Positions 25,850-34,574 of a DNA stretch of 64,000 nucleotides are shown in pieces. Within the stretch, counting starts at the first letter, position 1. Each line of letters starts with the position of its first letter. The DNA is taken from positions 62,001 through 126,000 of the forward strand of contig CAJTZS010000002.1 in the NCBI GenBank assembly GCA_910584055.1. Direction: 5' to 3'. The DNA is from an uncultured Muribaculaceae bacterium. Lineage in GTDB: Bacteria > Bacteroidota > Bacteroidia > Bacteroidales > Muribaculaceae. The translations under genes and the position numbers were made by a program. The notes under the pieces were generated by a model. That model did no database searches, was not told the origin of the DNA, and saw nothing but the letters and a program-made list of their open reading frames with translations.

Positions 25850-26260
25850 TTGGGAATTATATTTATAATATTAATAGTTACTATGTTTATCTTCTGGCCT
25901 CAGATAACCAGATGGATACATAGATTTATGGCTCGGCGTGCCGAAGATATGGTGCGCAAGATGGCGGGAATGCCCTCCCGAAAGGAGGAGGAACGCCGTC
26001 GCAAACAACAGGAAAAACAACAGCGGGCATCAGGTTCACGTAGCAACTACAGTCGCGATCCACGCTCCGGAGGATATGCCGCCAACCCTGAAGAGGTTGT
26101 GCGCAATATGCAACAATATGCCGAAGATGTAGAATTTGTTGAGACAAAGGAATATTCAGAGACAGAGATCCGTGAAGACGACACCAAAGGCAATCAGCGT
26201 ATCTATCGTGAAAGCCAGGTATCCGATGTTGAATTTATTGAAATAAAAGACAATGGGTAA
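25850..26260 (+). CDS. DUF4834-like small membrane protein
   Basis: The 136-residue protein has one N-terminal transmembrane helix (GIIFIILIVTMFIFW), then a basic charged stretch (residues about 45-65) and an acidic tail with repeated VEFVETKE / VEFIEIKD motifs. This fits the small Bacteroidetes DUF4834 proteins, whose function is unknown. The start appears to be TTG at 25850, because the next ATG (25882) would cut the helix. It overlaps the HAD gene by 8 bp, indicating one operon. Confidence 0.7.
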   Translation: MGIIFIILIVTMFIFWPQITRWIHRFMARRAEDMVRKMAGMPSRKEEERRRKQQEKQQRASGSRSNYSRDPRSGGYAANPEEVVRNMQQYAEDVEFVETKEYSETEIREDDTKGNQRIYRESQVSDVEFIEIKDNG

Positions 26261-27092
26261 GACACTATACGTCAGCGACCTTGATGGCACACTGATGCAG
26301 CCGGGGGCATATCTGTCGCAAAAGACCATCGACATGCTGAATCGGAGCATTGCCGACAGGAAGCTTTTCACGATTGCAACAGCCCGCACACCAGCCACCG
26401 TGGCAGACATCATAAAAGACGTGAACATGAATATCCCTGCCATAGTCTTCACTGGAGCTGCGATCTGGGATCCGAAAACCAAACATTATTCCAGCGTAAA
26501 ATACATGAATCCAGATGCTGTCAGGAATCTCATCGACACCTATCACCGGATGCATTTCCCTATTTTCCATTTCACTCTCGAAGGCGATGTGGTAAACATA
26601 TATCACATTGGCGGCAAACTCAACGATCTCGAAGAGACGTTTGTAAAGGAACGCATCAAATCTCCTTATAAACGCTTCCACTTATCGGACGACGGCACAG
26701 AAATCTCGCCTGACGACATAAGCAAAACATTGATATTCTATGGCATGCAGCCGACAGAGTTAGCATCTGCCGTGCATGCCGAAGCTTGCGAATTGAAAGG
26801 ATGCCGACATCAATACTACCACGATCTCTATGGTCCGGAAATAGGTCTTATAGATGCGTTCGCGCCCGATGCAACAAAAGCAAAGGCAGTAATGGAGATG
26901 AAAGAGCAAACCGGAGCCGACAGAGTCGTAGTATTCGGGGATAATCTCAACGACATTCCCATGCTGGAGGTGGCAGACGTGGCAGTTGCTGTTGAAAACG
27001 CGCTGCCAGAAGTTAAAGAAGTCGCGGATATAGTGATTGGACCCAACACCGCAGATTCTGTAGCGGAATTCATATTGAATGACAGGGATTAA
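26253..27092 (+). CDS. HAD-superfamily Cof-type phosphatase
   Basis: The 279-residue cytoplasmic protein belongs to the Cof/YbiV branch of haloacid dehalogenase hydrolases. Motif I is VSDLDGTL (nucleophile and acid aspartates, residues 8 and 10), the conserved TARTP is motif II, and FGDNLNDIPML is motif IV. A cap insertion lies between motifs II and III (residues about 80-190). Such enzymes dephosphorylate sugar phosphates or cofactors such as FMN. It is flanked with overlaps by the DUF4834 gene and the histidine kinase. The substrate is unknown. Confidence 0.9.
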   Translation: MGKTLYVSDLDGTLMQPGAYLSQKTIDMLNRSIADRKLFTIATARTPATVADIIKDVNMNIPAIVFTGAAIWDPKTKHYSSVKYMNPDAVRNLIDTYHRMHFPIFHFTLEGDVVNIYHIGGKLNDLEETFVKERIKSPYKRFHLSDDGTEISPDDISKTLIFYGMQPTELASAVHAEACELKGCRHQYYHDLYGPEIGLIDAFAPDATKAKAVMEMKEQTGADRVVVFGDNLNDIPMLEVADVAVAVENALPEVKEVADIVIGPNTADSVAEFILNDRD

Positions 27093-28312
27093 TGTTCATG
27101 AAAGGGATTGACAAAAGAACCGGCAAGATGCTGGGGATCGCAGCCTCGGCAATCGCCGTGATCATTTTCCTGCTGGTGAGCAACAACCTCATAAAGGAGC
27201 TTGAAAATCAGGAACGTGACCGAATGAGCATCTGGGCACAGGCAACTGAAAGGCTCGCAAAAGCCAACGTAGATTCCGATTTCGAATTTCTTTTAGGAAT
27301 CATCTCCCAAAACAATTCTATTCCGGTGCTGATTTGCGACAAGAACTTCAACATTTCCGAATTCAGAAATTTCTCACTTCCCGACAAAGACGACAAAGAC
27401 AAATCCCTTTTCACCGAGCTCTCTCCGCGAAACAAAGAATATCTACAGAACAGACTCCGCAAGGCGGGTGGAAACACCCCTCTGAAAGAGATGGTTTCCA
27501 AGAACCATCATTTCATAGAAGTTGAGCTATTCGGGGGGGAGAACCAGTATATATATTATGAAGACTCCAGGCTACTCCGCAGTCTTAGCATTTATCCGTA
27601 TATACAGATGGCGGTGATGATAATTCTTGCACTCATCATCTATCTCGCCATGGTTTACACCAAACGAGCAGAACAGAACCGCGTCTGGGTCGGACTTTCC
27701 AAAGAGACCGCCCACCAGCTCGGCACTCCCATCTCATCCCTGATGGCATGGACCGAATATCTTCAAGCCACCGGAGTTGGTCCGGAGGTGACTGATGAGA
27801 TAGACAAGGATGTAAAGCGGCTCTCCGTAATCGCAGACAGATTCTCCAAGATCGGTTCGCAACCTGAAATGCAGCTTGACTACCTCAATGAAGTCATCTC
27901 GAAATCCCTTGATTACATGAAAAGCCGTGTTTCCGGAAGGGTCGAGATTCAGATGCATCTTTCCGAAGACGATCATGGAGTGTTGCTGTCACGTCCACTG
28001 ATAGAATGGGTAATGGAGAATCTGACCAAGAACGCAGTGGACGCGATGCAAGGGGAAGGCAAACTCGACATCACCACAGGCGCTGAGAAAAACATGGTCT
28101 GGGTAGAAGTGAAAGACACAGGGAAAGGGATAGCACGCAAAAATTTCAAGACTGTTTTCAATCCCGGCTACACAACTAAAAAACGCGGATGGGGACTTGG
28201 GCTGACACTTGTGAAGCGCATAGTAGAGGAATATCACAGAGGTAAAATCTACGTAAAGGAATCGGAATTAGGGAAAGGCACCACCTTCCGCCTCGAATTC
28301 CCCGCCGCTTAA
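27092..28312 (+). CDS. Sensor histidine kinase, no partner regulator adjacent
   Basis: The 406-residue inner-membrane kinase has transmembrane segments near residues 15-30 and 170-190, enclosing a periplasmic sensor of about 140 residues. The cytoplasmic part has the phosphoacceptor ETAHQLGTP (H-box), the N-box EWVMENLTKNAVDAM, DTGKGI and the GWGLGLTLVKRI ATP-lid glycine motif. The start ATG overlaps the HAD stop by one base; a second in-frame ATG at 27098 is possible. No response regulator lies next to it, so its target is unknown. Confidence 0.9.
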   Translation: MFMKGIDKRTGKMLGIAASAIAVIIFLLVSNNLIKELENQERDRMSIWAQATERLAKANVDSDFEFLLGIISQNNSIPVLICDKNFNISEFRNFSLPDKDDKDKSLFTELSPRNKEYLQNRLRKAGGNTPLKEMVSKNHHFIEVELFGGENQYIYYEDSRLLRSLSIYPYIQMAVMIILALIIYLAMVYTKRAEQNRVWVGLSKETAHQLGTPISSLMAWTEYLQATGVGPEVTDEIDKDVKRLSVIADRFSKIGSQPEMQLDYLNEVISKSLDYMKSRVSGRVEIQMHLSEDDHGVLLSRPLIEWVMENLTKNAVDAMQGEGKLDITTGAEKNMVWVEVKDTGKGIARKNFKTVFNPGYTTKKRGWGLGLTLVKRIVEEYHRGKIYVKESELGKGTTFRLEFPAA

Positions 28313-28386
28313 AACACTCCTTCACTACTTAAATGTTAAGCATCAAATTTCCTTCTGTTTGATTTTGAGAAAGGTGGAGAATTTAT

Positions 28387-28394
28387 TAATTTTG
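28387..28394 (+). promoter_or_regulatory. pheT promoter -7 element
   Basis: TAATTTTG matches TAnnTTTG, 34 nt before the pheT ATG at 28429, in a 116-bp gap after the kinase gene. Confidence 0.5.
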
Positions 28395-28428
28395 CAAATC
28401 GAAATAATCTGATCAGAAAAATTATTTT

Positions 28429-30915
28429 ATGGATATATCATATAAATGGCTCAAACGCTATATCGATTTCGATTTGAGCCCGCGTGAGCTTGCAACCACC
28501 CTCACTTCTCTTGGTCTTGAATGCGACACGGTAGAGGAAGTTGAGAGCATCCGTGGCGGACTTCGCGGAGTTGTGATCGGCAAGGTGCTTACCTGCGAAG
28601 ATCACCCCGATTCAGACCATCTTCATGTAACGACAGTTGACCTCGGCAACGGAGAGCCGACACAGATTGTATGCGGCGCGCCGAATGTTGCGGCTGGTCA
28701 GACAGTTGTTGTTGCCACTGTGGGCACAACCCTCTATGACGGCGACAAGGAATTCCAGATAAAGAAATCAAAAATCCGTGGCAAGGAGTCTTTCGGCATG
28801 ATATGCGCCGAAGATGAGCTTGGTTTGGGAACAGACCATGCCGGAATTATGGTGCTTCCCGGTGATGTGAAGCCCGGCACTCCCGCCTCAGAATATTTCA
28901 ACGTGGAGAGCGACTACCGCCTTGAGGTGGAGCTAACCCCCAACCGCGTTGATGCAGCCAGCCATTACGGTGTGGCTCGCGACCTCAAAGCAAAAGAATG
29001 GTGCCTGATGGCACAGGGAGAAAAACAGGGTGAGTATCCTGAGATCTCAACCCCTGATACTTCCGCATTCTCTACCGATCGCCCCGATGGCGCAGTAATA
29101 GTGAAAGTTGAAGATGAGCAGGGCTGTCCGCGCTATTCCGGAGTTACAATCCGCGGTGTGGAAGTCAAGGAATCTCCCGAATGGCTTAAGAACCTTCTGA
29201 CAGCTGCCGGGCAGAGACCGATCAACAATATCGTAGACATCACGAACTTTGTGCTTCTTGGTATTGGTCAGCCGTTACACTGCTTCGATCTTGATCATGT
29301 TAAGGGTGAGGAGATTGTGGTCCGCACTTGTCCTGCCGGCACGAAATTCACCACTCTTGACGGTGTGGAGCGCGAGCTTAACGAAACAGACCTGATGATC
29401 TGTGACGCAGAGAAACCGATGTGTATCGCAGGTGTGTTCGGAGGTCTTGATTCCGGTGTGACTGAAAGCACAAAGAATGTATTTATAGAGAGTGCTTATT
29501 TCAATCCTACCCGTGTGCGTCGCACTGCACGCCGTCACGGACTCTCCACCGATGCGTCTTTCCGCTATGAACGCGGTGCAGACCCATCAATTACTGTTTA
29601 CGCCGCTCGTCTTGCAGCCAGTCTGATCAAAGAGCTTGCAGGAGGCGAGATCTGCGGAGGAGTGGTTGATGTGCTCCCTGCGCCTGTTGAAAAGAAAGAG
29701 CTTGATTTCTCACTTTCATACTGCAATAATCTCATAGGTAAAAAACTCCCCGCGGAGTTAGTTAAGTGCATCCTCAAGGCTCTTGAATTCGATGTGACCG
29801 AAACAGAGGATGCTGATGTGCTCCATCTGAAAGTTCCGACATATCGAGTAGACGTATATCGTCCTTGCGATGTTGTGGAAGAGATCCTGCGCGTATATGG
29901 CTATAACAATGTGGAGATCGGCGATGAAATGCACGTTTCGCTTTCGCAGCGTGGTGCTACCGATGAAAGCTACGACATGCAGCAGATCATCAGCGAGCAA
30001 CTTACAGCCATCGGCTTCTCCGAAATCATGAACAACTCGCTCACTGCAGTAAGTTATTATGAAAATTCGGAGTTATTACCCTTGGCGAACTGCGTGAAAC
30101 TGATGAATCCGCTCAGCAACGATCTTGGCGTTATGCGTCAGACACTGCTCTATGGCGGTCTGGAATCAATCGCGCACAATGTGAACCGCAAGATGCCGGA
30201 TCTTAAGTTCTATGAATTCGGCAATATCTATAGATTCTCGCCTGAAAAAGAATTCAACGCCGAGAAACCGTTAGCCCAATATTCTGAGCGCATGGAGCTT
30301 GGATTATGGATGACGGGACGCAAAGAACTCCCCTCATGGAATGTAAAAGCAGAAGAAGCTACTGTTTATGACCTCATGGGAATTGTAAACAATATCTTCG
30401 CCCGTCTGGGTCTCTCCTCTGCTGCTATTGCTTCGACACAGAGCTCTGACGAAATATTCTCCGCAAAGCTTGATGTTGCCAGCCGTTCAGGCAAAAGAAT
30501 AGCCGAAGTCGGACTCGTCCGCTCCACTATCCTTAAGAAATTCGGCATCGAGCAAAGCGTTGCGTATGCGGCAATCGACTGGGAGGCATTATTTAAGCTG
30601 ACAGCCAAGAACCGCGTAACATATGCCGAGCTTCCAAAAACTCAGGCTGTGGAGCGCGACCTCGCCCTCCTCGTTGACAAGAGCGTTAAATTCGCAGACA
30701 TAGAGGCTGCAATCCGCAAGGCTGAGCGCAAACTCCTCCGCGATGTGCGTCTCTTCGACGTGTATGAAGGCAAGAACCTCCCCGCAGGCAAGAAGTCTTA
30801 TGCTGTGTCGATGAAGCTTCAGGACAACGAGAAAACACTTAACGACAAACAGATCGACGCTTCCATGAGCCGCATCATTGATGCGCTGAAGGCACTCGGA
30901 GCAGAACTCAGATAA
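28429..30915 (+). CDS. pheT: Phenylalanine-tRNA ligase beta subunit
   Basis: This is a full-length 828-residue PheT. The order of domains is as in the family. It has an N-terminal domain with a tRNA-binding EMAP-like fold (DHPDSDHLHVTTVDLG), the B3/B4 editing domain, B5 (VPTYRVDVYRPCDVVEEILRVYGY), the core catalytic-like fold, and the C-terminal ferredoxin-like anticodon-binding domain (FDVYEGKNLPAGKKSYA). It pairs with PheS, which is not in the window, to charge tRNA-Phe. It has its own promoter and no operon partner; a 210-bp gap holding repeat A follows. Confidence 0.97.
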   Translation: MDISYKWLKRYIDFDLSPRELATTLTSLGLECDTVEEVESIRGGLRGVVIGKVLTCEDHPDSDHLHVTTVDLGNGEPTQIVCGAPNVAAGQTVVVATVGTTLYDGDKEFQIKKSKIRGKESFGMICAEDELGLGTDHAGIMVLPGDVKPGTPASEYFNVESDYRLEVELTPNRVDAASHYGVARDLKAKEWCLMAQGEKQGEYPEISTPDTSAFSTDRPDGAVIVKVEDEQGCPRYSGVTIRGVEVKESPEWLKNLLTAAGQRPINNIVDITNFVLLGIGQPLHCFDLDHVKGEEIVVRTCPAGTKFTTLDGVERELNETDLMICDAEKPMCIAGVFGGLDSGVTESTKNVFIESAYFNPTRVRRTARRHGLSTDASFRYERGADPSITVYAARLAASLIKELAGGEICGGVVDVLPAPVEKKELDFSLSYCNNLIGKKLPAELVKCILKALEFDVTETEDADVLHLKVPTYRVDVYRPCDVVEEILRVYGYNNVEIGDEMHVSLSQRGATDESYDMQQIISEQLTAIGFSEIMNNSLTAVSYYENSELLPLANCVKLMNPLSNDLGVMRQTLLYGGLESIAHNVNRKMPDLKFYEFGNIYRFSPEKEFNAEKPLAQYSERMELGLWMTGRKELPSWNVKAEEATVYDLMGIVNNIFARLGLSSAAIASTQSSDEIFSAKLDVASRSGKRIAEVGLVRSTILKKFGIEQSVAYAAIDWEALFKLTAKNRVTYAELPKTQAVERDLALLVDKSVKFADIEAAIRKAERKLLRDVRLFDVYEGKNLPAGKKSYAVSMKLQDNEKTLNDKQIDASMSRIIDALKALGAELR

Positions 30916-31088
30916 TTCAACTTTCGCAAGCGGAAAGTTGAAGTTTAAAAGTTTAATTGCGCAGTGCGCAGTTTATGAGTTTATTTGATCGATACGAATA
31001 AATAAGAAATCAGCCGTATCAGCATCTGATAAACTTTTAAACTCTTAAACTCTTAAACTTTAAGTTGAAGCTTGCGAAACTTAAATTA
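30915..31088 (+). repeat. 174-bp intergenic repeat A, copy 2
   Basis: This copy has the same length and ends as 16786-16959 and is roughly 85% identical by eye. It differs mostly in the loop region around a GCGCAGTGCGC palindrome. It occupies most of the gap between pheT and yebC and ends 37 nt before the yebC start. Confidence 0.9.
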
Positions 31089-31125
31089 GATAATAATAAA
31101 CTAAACAGAGACTACATATAACAAT

Positions 31126-31839
31126 ATGGGAAGAGCATTTGAATATCGTAAAGCCCGCAAACTGAAACGCTGGGGCAATATGAGCCGCACATTCACTCGT
31201 ATCGGCAAAGAAATAACCATCGCAGCAAAAGCCGGCGGTCCTGATCCCGATATGAACCCGCGTCTGCGCGTATTGATGCAGAACGCCAAGGCAGCCAATA
31301 TGCCTAAGGATACCGTAGAACGCGCCATCAAGAAAGCAACAGACAAGGATGCCGGCGACTACAAGGAGATCGTATATGAAGGATACGGACCCCACGGCAT
31401 AGCGATCGTGGTCGAGACAGCAACCGACAATAACCAGAGAACCGTGGCCAATGTGCGCAGCTATTTCAACAAATTCGGTGGCTCACTCGGCACTCAGGGT
31501 TCACTTTCATTCCTTTTCGACCACAAGAGCGTATTTCATCTGAAACCGAGCCAAGATATCGCGCTCGATGAATTCGAGCTTGACTTGATGGATTTTGAGG
31601 CTGAACTGGAAGCTGAAGAGGAAGAATGGCTCGTTTATGGAGCATTCGATCAGTTCTCGAACCTTCAGAAATTCCTTGAAGACAAGGGTGTAGAGATTGT
31701 CTCCGCGGAGTTCGAGAGAATCCCGACCGATTACAAGGAGGTTACCGCCGAACAACGCGAACAGCTCGAAAAGCTCCTCGACAAATTCGAAGAGGATGAA
31801 GACGTGCAGAATGTCTTCCACAACATGAAGGAGGATTAA
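31126..31839 (+). CDS. yebC: YebC/PmpR-family DNA-binding regulator
   Basis: The 237-residue protein shows the family N-terminus (MGRAFEYRKARKLKRWGNM), the GPDPDMNPRLR stretch, the KATDKDAGDYKEIVYEGYGP block and the three-domain layout of TACO1/YebC proteins. Members bind DNA or ribosomes and influence transcription or the translation of difficult motifs. The AGRSKWANIKHRK seen in many homologues is replaced by a Bacteroidetes-type variant. It is transcribed alone from a leader made of repeat A. A hairpin inside the convergent neighbour's end probably terminates it. Confidence 0.93.
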   Translation: MGRAFEYRKARKLKRWGNMSRTFTRIGKEITIAAKAGGPDPDMNPRLRVLMQNAKAANMPKDTVERAIKKATDKDAGDYKEIVYEGYGPHGIAIVVETATDNNQRTVANVRSYFNKFGGSLGTQGSLSFLFDHKSVFHLKPSQDIALDEFELDLMDFEAELEAEEEEWLVYGAFDQFSNLQKFLEDKGVEIVSAEFERIPTDYKEVTAEQREQLEKLLDKFEEDEDVQNVFHNMKED

Positions 31840-31850
31840 AATCAGGAGAT

Positions 31851-32654
31851 TCAATCAATATTCGGGAAGAGCTTCCAGCCGGGAGCTCTTCTATATTTTT
31901 CTATAGATGAAGCGGGGACATGAAGCTCGCAGGCTTCATAAAGGGCAGTCTCGTCAGGCTCGAAGATAAAACTGTTGCAATCGAAAGGGGGTGGAGTCTG
32001 AGACATGACTGTGAGGCTCCTCAAATTTATGCATCCACTGAAGATTAATTCACCGAGGAGATTGGCATTGGAGGGCATTACGGCACTGCGTAGAGATTCG
32101 CAGCCTGAAAAAGCATATGATTCCAATTCTTTCATTCCGGCAGGCAATACAACCTCCTTAAGACTTGCGCACTGCGAAAATGCATTACTACCGATATGGG
32201 CAACAGCGGTCGGAATTGTAATCTCCTTCAGATTGCCGCAATAAGCGAAGGAATGAGAACCAATATCGGTGAGATTTTGCGGGAGCTTTACCAAGGCAAG
32301 ATTCATATTCCACGCGCACATTGCTTTAGGAACCGCAGTGACATTAACGGGAAGCCTCAATTCCATGAGATTACATTCCCTGAAGCAACCCTCCCCCAAC
32401 GAGACAAGGCTTTCCGGTAACTGTATCGTCTTTAGGTTTACACATCCTAAGAAGGCGTATTCACCAATTGATTTCAATCGCGAACCAGATTCAAACCGCA
32501 CTTCGCGGATATCCGGGCGGTCCGCAAATTCATATGCCTTGATTTCCATGACAGAACGTTGCACCATCAAGACAGAGTCTCGCAAGACCCAGTTCTGCGC
32601 CTGAGCAATGATTGGAGCTATCAAGAAAAGAAATATAATTATATTTTTTTGCAT
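31851..32654 (-). CDS. Exported leucine-rich repeat protein (BspA-like)
   Basis: The 267-residue protein has a signal peptide (MQKNIIIFLFLIAPIIAQAQ). It then has about eight leucine-rich repeats of the LRR_5/BspA type, with units such as IGEYAFLGCVNLKTIQLPESL and IGSNAFSQCASLKEVVLPAGM. Such proteins are secreted or surface-exposed and mediate binding. The start is set at 32654. An upstream in-frame ATG at 32720 would add 22 residues encoded by the palindromic repeat at 32667-32686 and would bury the signal peptide. The last codons contain the hairpin that probably terminates yebC on the other strand. Confidence 0.85.
   Translation of the reverse strand: MQKNIIIFLFLIAPIIAQAQNWVLRDSVLMVQRSVMEIKAYEFADRPDIREVRFESGSRLKSIGEYAFLGCVNLKTIQLPESLVSLGEGCFRECNLMELRLPVNVTAVPKAMCAWNMNLALVKLPQNLTDIGSHSFAYCGNLKEITIPTAVAHIGSNAFSQCASLKEVVLPAGMKELESYAFSGCESLRSAVMPSNANLLGELIFSGCINLRSLTVMSQTPPPFDCNSFIFEPDETALYEACELHVPASSIEKYRRAPGWKLFPNID
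31866..31891 (+). terminator. yebC terminator inside the convergent gene
   Basis: An 11-bp stem (GAAGAGCTTCC with GGGAGCTCTTC, one G-T pair) with loop AGCC is followed by TATATTTTT on the plus strand. It starts 27 nt after the yebC stop and lies inside the coding end of the leucine-rich repeat gene. Confidence 0.65.
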
Positions 32655-32666
32655 TTTTAACAACGC

Positions 32667-32686
32667 GGATGCACCGGGGTGCATCC
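32667..32686. repeat. Dispersed palindrome D copy
   Basis: A perfect palindrome GGATGCACC-GG-GGTGCATCC is followed by CCTACATTTG, giving TACATTTG at 32688-32695 on the plus strand. It lies between the leucine-rich repeat gene and the gene at 32799. Confidence 0.85.
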
Positions 32687-32798
32687 CTACATTTGCGGGT
32701 GGATAAATGCATTTACGCATGAATCAATGCATTTGCGGATGAGTCAATACATTAGCGGAAGAACGGGGTAAAACCATCCAAATAACAACGGAATAGAC

Positions 32799-33374
32799 TC
32801 AGAGGGAGGGGGCAAATTCCGGAGGAAGAATTTTTGCGGGATCGGCGGTATCAGCTGCAATCACAATAATCTTGCTCTCTCCCCGCCATGGAAGCGATGC
32901 ATGATATCTCTTATATTCCACGCGGACAGGAAGATTTGCATACTGCATCCTGCGCAGCAATGTTGCGACTTTAGGATCTTTAACCGAGAACTTAAAATCT
33001 TCTCGATAAACACGTGTCGTATCCATCAGTTCCTTATATGGAAGAATCACACCCTCGTAGGTCTGAAACACGGCACCACGTTTCTGAATATCCTCAACAT
33101 AGCCATATTGAACGGCATCAGACACATAAGGCGAGAAATAATGCAGATAGACAGCGACAATGAAACCAACCGCAACCCCGGCGACCGCAACCCATAACCA
33201 TAAACGCCAGCTTGTATTGCGCTTTGGGATAAGATGCTCAAACTCTGATTCCTCCTGCTCCCAATAATCAGGATCTTCAGGTTTCAGCTCAGGCAGTTTC
33301 GGTGCTTTCGGCGTTTGCTGAATATCCGGCCCGTCAAAAAAATCATCTTTATCGTCGTTGAAATTCACCTTCAA
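32799..33374 (-). CDS. Single-pass membrane protein, unknown function
   Basis: The 191-residue protein has an acidic, proline-rich cytoplasmic N-terminus (residues 1-52, with PKAPKLPELKPEDPD). One transmembrane helix follows (WRLWLWVAVAGVAVGFIVAVYL, about 56-78), then a C-terminal domain of about 110 residues containing GAVFQTYEGVILPYKELMD. I recognise it only as a Bacteroidales-type conserved membrane protein, with no assigned function. It is leftward like the neighbouring genes but separated from them by repeat-filled gaps, so co-transcription is uncertain. Confidence 0.7.
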   Translation of the reverse strand: MKVNFNDDKDDFFDGPDIQQTPKAPKLPELKPEDPDYWEQEESEFEHLIPKRNTSWRLWLWVAVAGVAVGFIVAVYLHYFSPYVSDAVQYGYVEDIQKRGAVFQTYEGVILPYKELMDTTRVYREDFKFSVKDPKVATLLRRMQYANLPVRVEYKRYHASLPWRGESKIIVIAADTADPAKILPPEFAPSL

Positions 33375-33399
33375 GAAATGTTTAAATTTTTAATTTTCA

Positions 33400-33499
33400 A
33401 TATTTAATGCCTAAAGGCATTACGCGCAACACCCGATTCCCCAATGCCTAACACCTAATGCCTAAAGCCTAAGACCTAACGCCTAAAGCCTAAGGCTTA
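33400..33499. repeat. Heptamer repeat family C, copy 2
   Basis: Eight or more heptamers of the CCTAAAG/CCTAACA type fill the gap and extend into the last codons of the flippase-like gene. That gene's stop TAG and final Lys-Pro codons are encoded by the repeat. A short mirrored left part lies at 33405-33424. Confidence 0.85.
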
Positions 33500-34551
33500 A
33501 CGCCTCCCTTCGGGCGCGTCATTGATATGTAAGCCATCGTGAAGATGCCGAGGATTATAAGCATCACTGTCTGCCCTGACCATTGCAACATCGAGAATGC
33601 AGTGCCGTCGGGAGTGCTGACACCATAAATCGCGAGACCAAACATCACTGCAATGTTCCATGGTCCGAGTCCACCGTTCGAGGGAACCGCCATACCGATA
33701 GAGCTCAGCACAAATGCCACAAGACATGGAGTGAGTCCGAATGCGAGTCCGGGCTGAGAACACAATTCGCGCGTAAATGGGAAAGCAAAGAATGCGACAT
33801 ACAGTTGAATATAATAACATCCCCAAATTGCAATCGAATATAACAGGAATGCCCATTTCCCCTTCATCTGGGTTACGACGGCAAAACCTTTCCAGGTCTC
33901 TTTTCCCCAATTCTCTATTTTCTTTACAGGACCGAAATTACTTCCCAGTCGAAAGATTGCCCATATAACAAGGCATCCTCCCACAACCGCAATCCAGAAG
34001 CGCGGAGATGATGCGGTTGCCAAAAGTCCCTGACCTACGGGATATTTTGTAAGGAAGGCGTTGATGGCAGGGGTTGCGACAATGAATGCCAATATAGTGA
34101 GCAAAAGGACACAGATTGTGTCTGACAGACGGTCAGCGACCATAGAACCGAGCACTGTTGTGAACGGAGCTTTCTCACGACCCGCAATATAAGTGCACCT
34201 CCACACCTCTCCCAAACGGGGGAAGACAAGATTGAGGGCATAACAGCCAAAAATAGAACAGCAGAGTGCCATCACAGGGGCTTTGATTCCGAGACTGCGA
34301 AGCTGGATTCGCCATCGAAGAGCACGGAACACATGAGAAAGCACACTGATGCCCATGGCACAAAGTATCCACCAATAGTCAACGCCATGACGGATAATAT
34401 CCATCATTTCTGAGAAATTGACTTTTCGGAACATATAGCTGACCAATATCACAGTCAACGCCAGGGGCAGAAGCCAGCGCACAAGATAACTCATTATCAT
34501 ACGCACTTTACTCTTCTTCACCCCTTTGTCTTTTATTTCCTTTTCGCTCAT
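33490..34551 (-). CDS. Flippase-like membrane protein (LPG synthase TM family)
   Basis: The 353-residue inner-membrane protein has about eight hydrophobic segments and matches the lysylphosphatidylglycerol-synthase transmembrane/UPF0104 family. It shows LRALRWRIQLRSLGIKAP, an NLVFPRLGEVWR block and VPSNGGLGPWNIAVMFGLAIYGV. The soluble aminoacyl-transferase domain is absent, so lipid or polyprenol-linked substrate flipping is the likelier role. The ATG at 34551 is preferred over a TTG at 34569. It lies 23 bp after birA in a leftward operon with tsaE. Confidence 0.82.
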   Translation of the reverse strand: MSEKEIKDKGVKKSKVRMIMSYLVRWLLPLALTVILVSYMFRKVNFSEMMDIIRHGVDYWWILCAMGISVLSHVFRALRWRIQLRSLGIKAPVMALCCSIFGCYALNLVFPRLGEVWRCTYIAGREKAPFTTVLGSMVADRLSDTICVLLLTILAFIVATPAINAFLTKYPVGQGLLATASSPRFWIAVVGGCLVIWAIFRLGSNFGPVKKIENWGKETWKGFAVVTQMKGKWAFLLYSIAIWGCYYIQLYVAFFAFPFTRELCSQPGLAFGLTPCLVAFVLSSIGMAVPSNGGLGPWNIAVMFGLAIYGVSTPDGTAFSMLQWSGQTVMLIILGIFTMAYISMTRPKGGVKP

Positions 34552-34574
34552 AAATGCAAATTTAATCAAAATCC

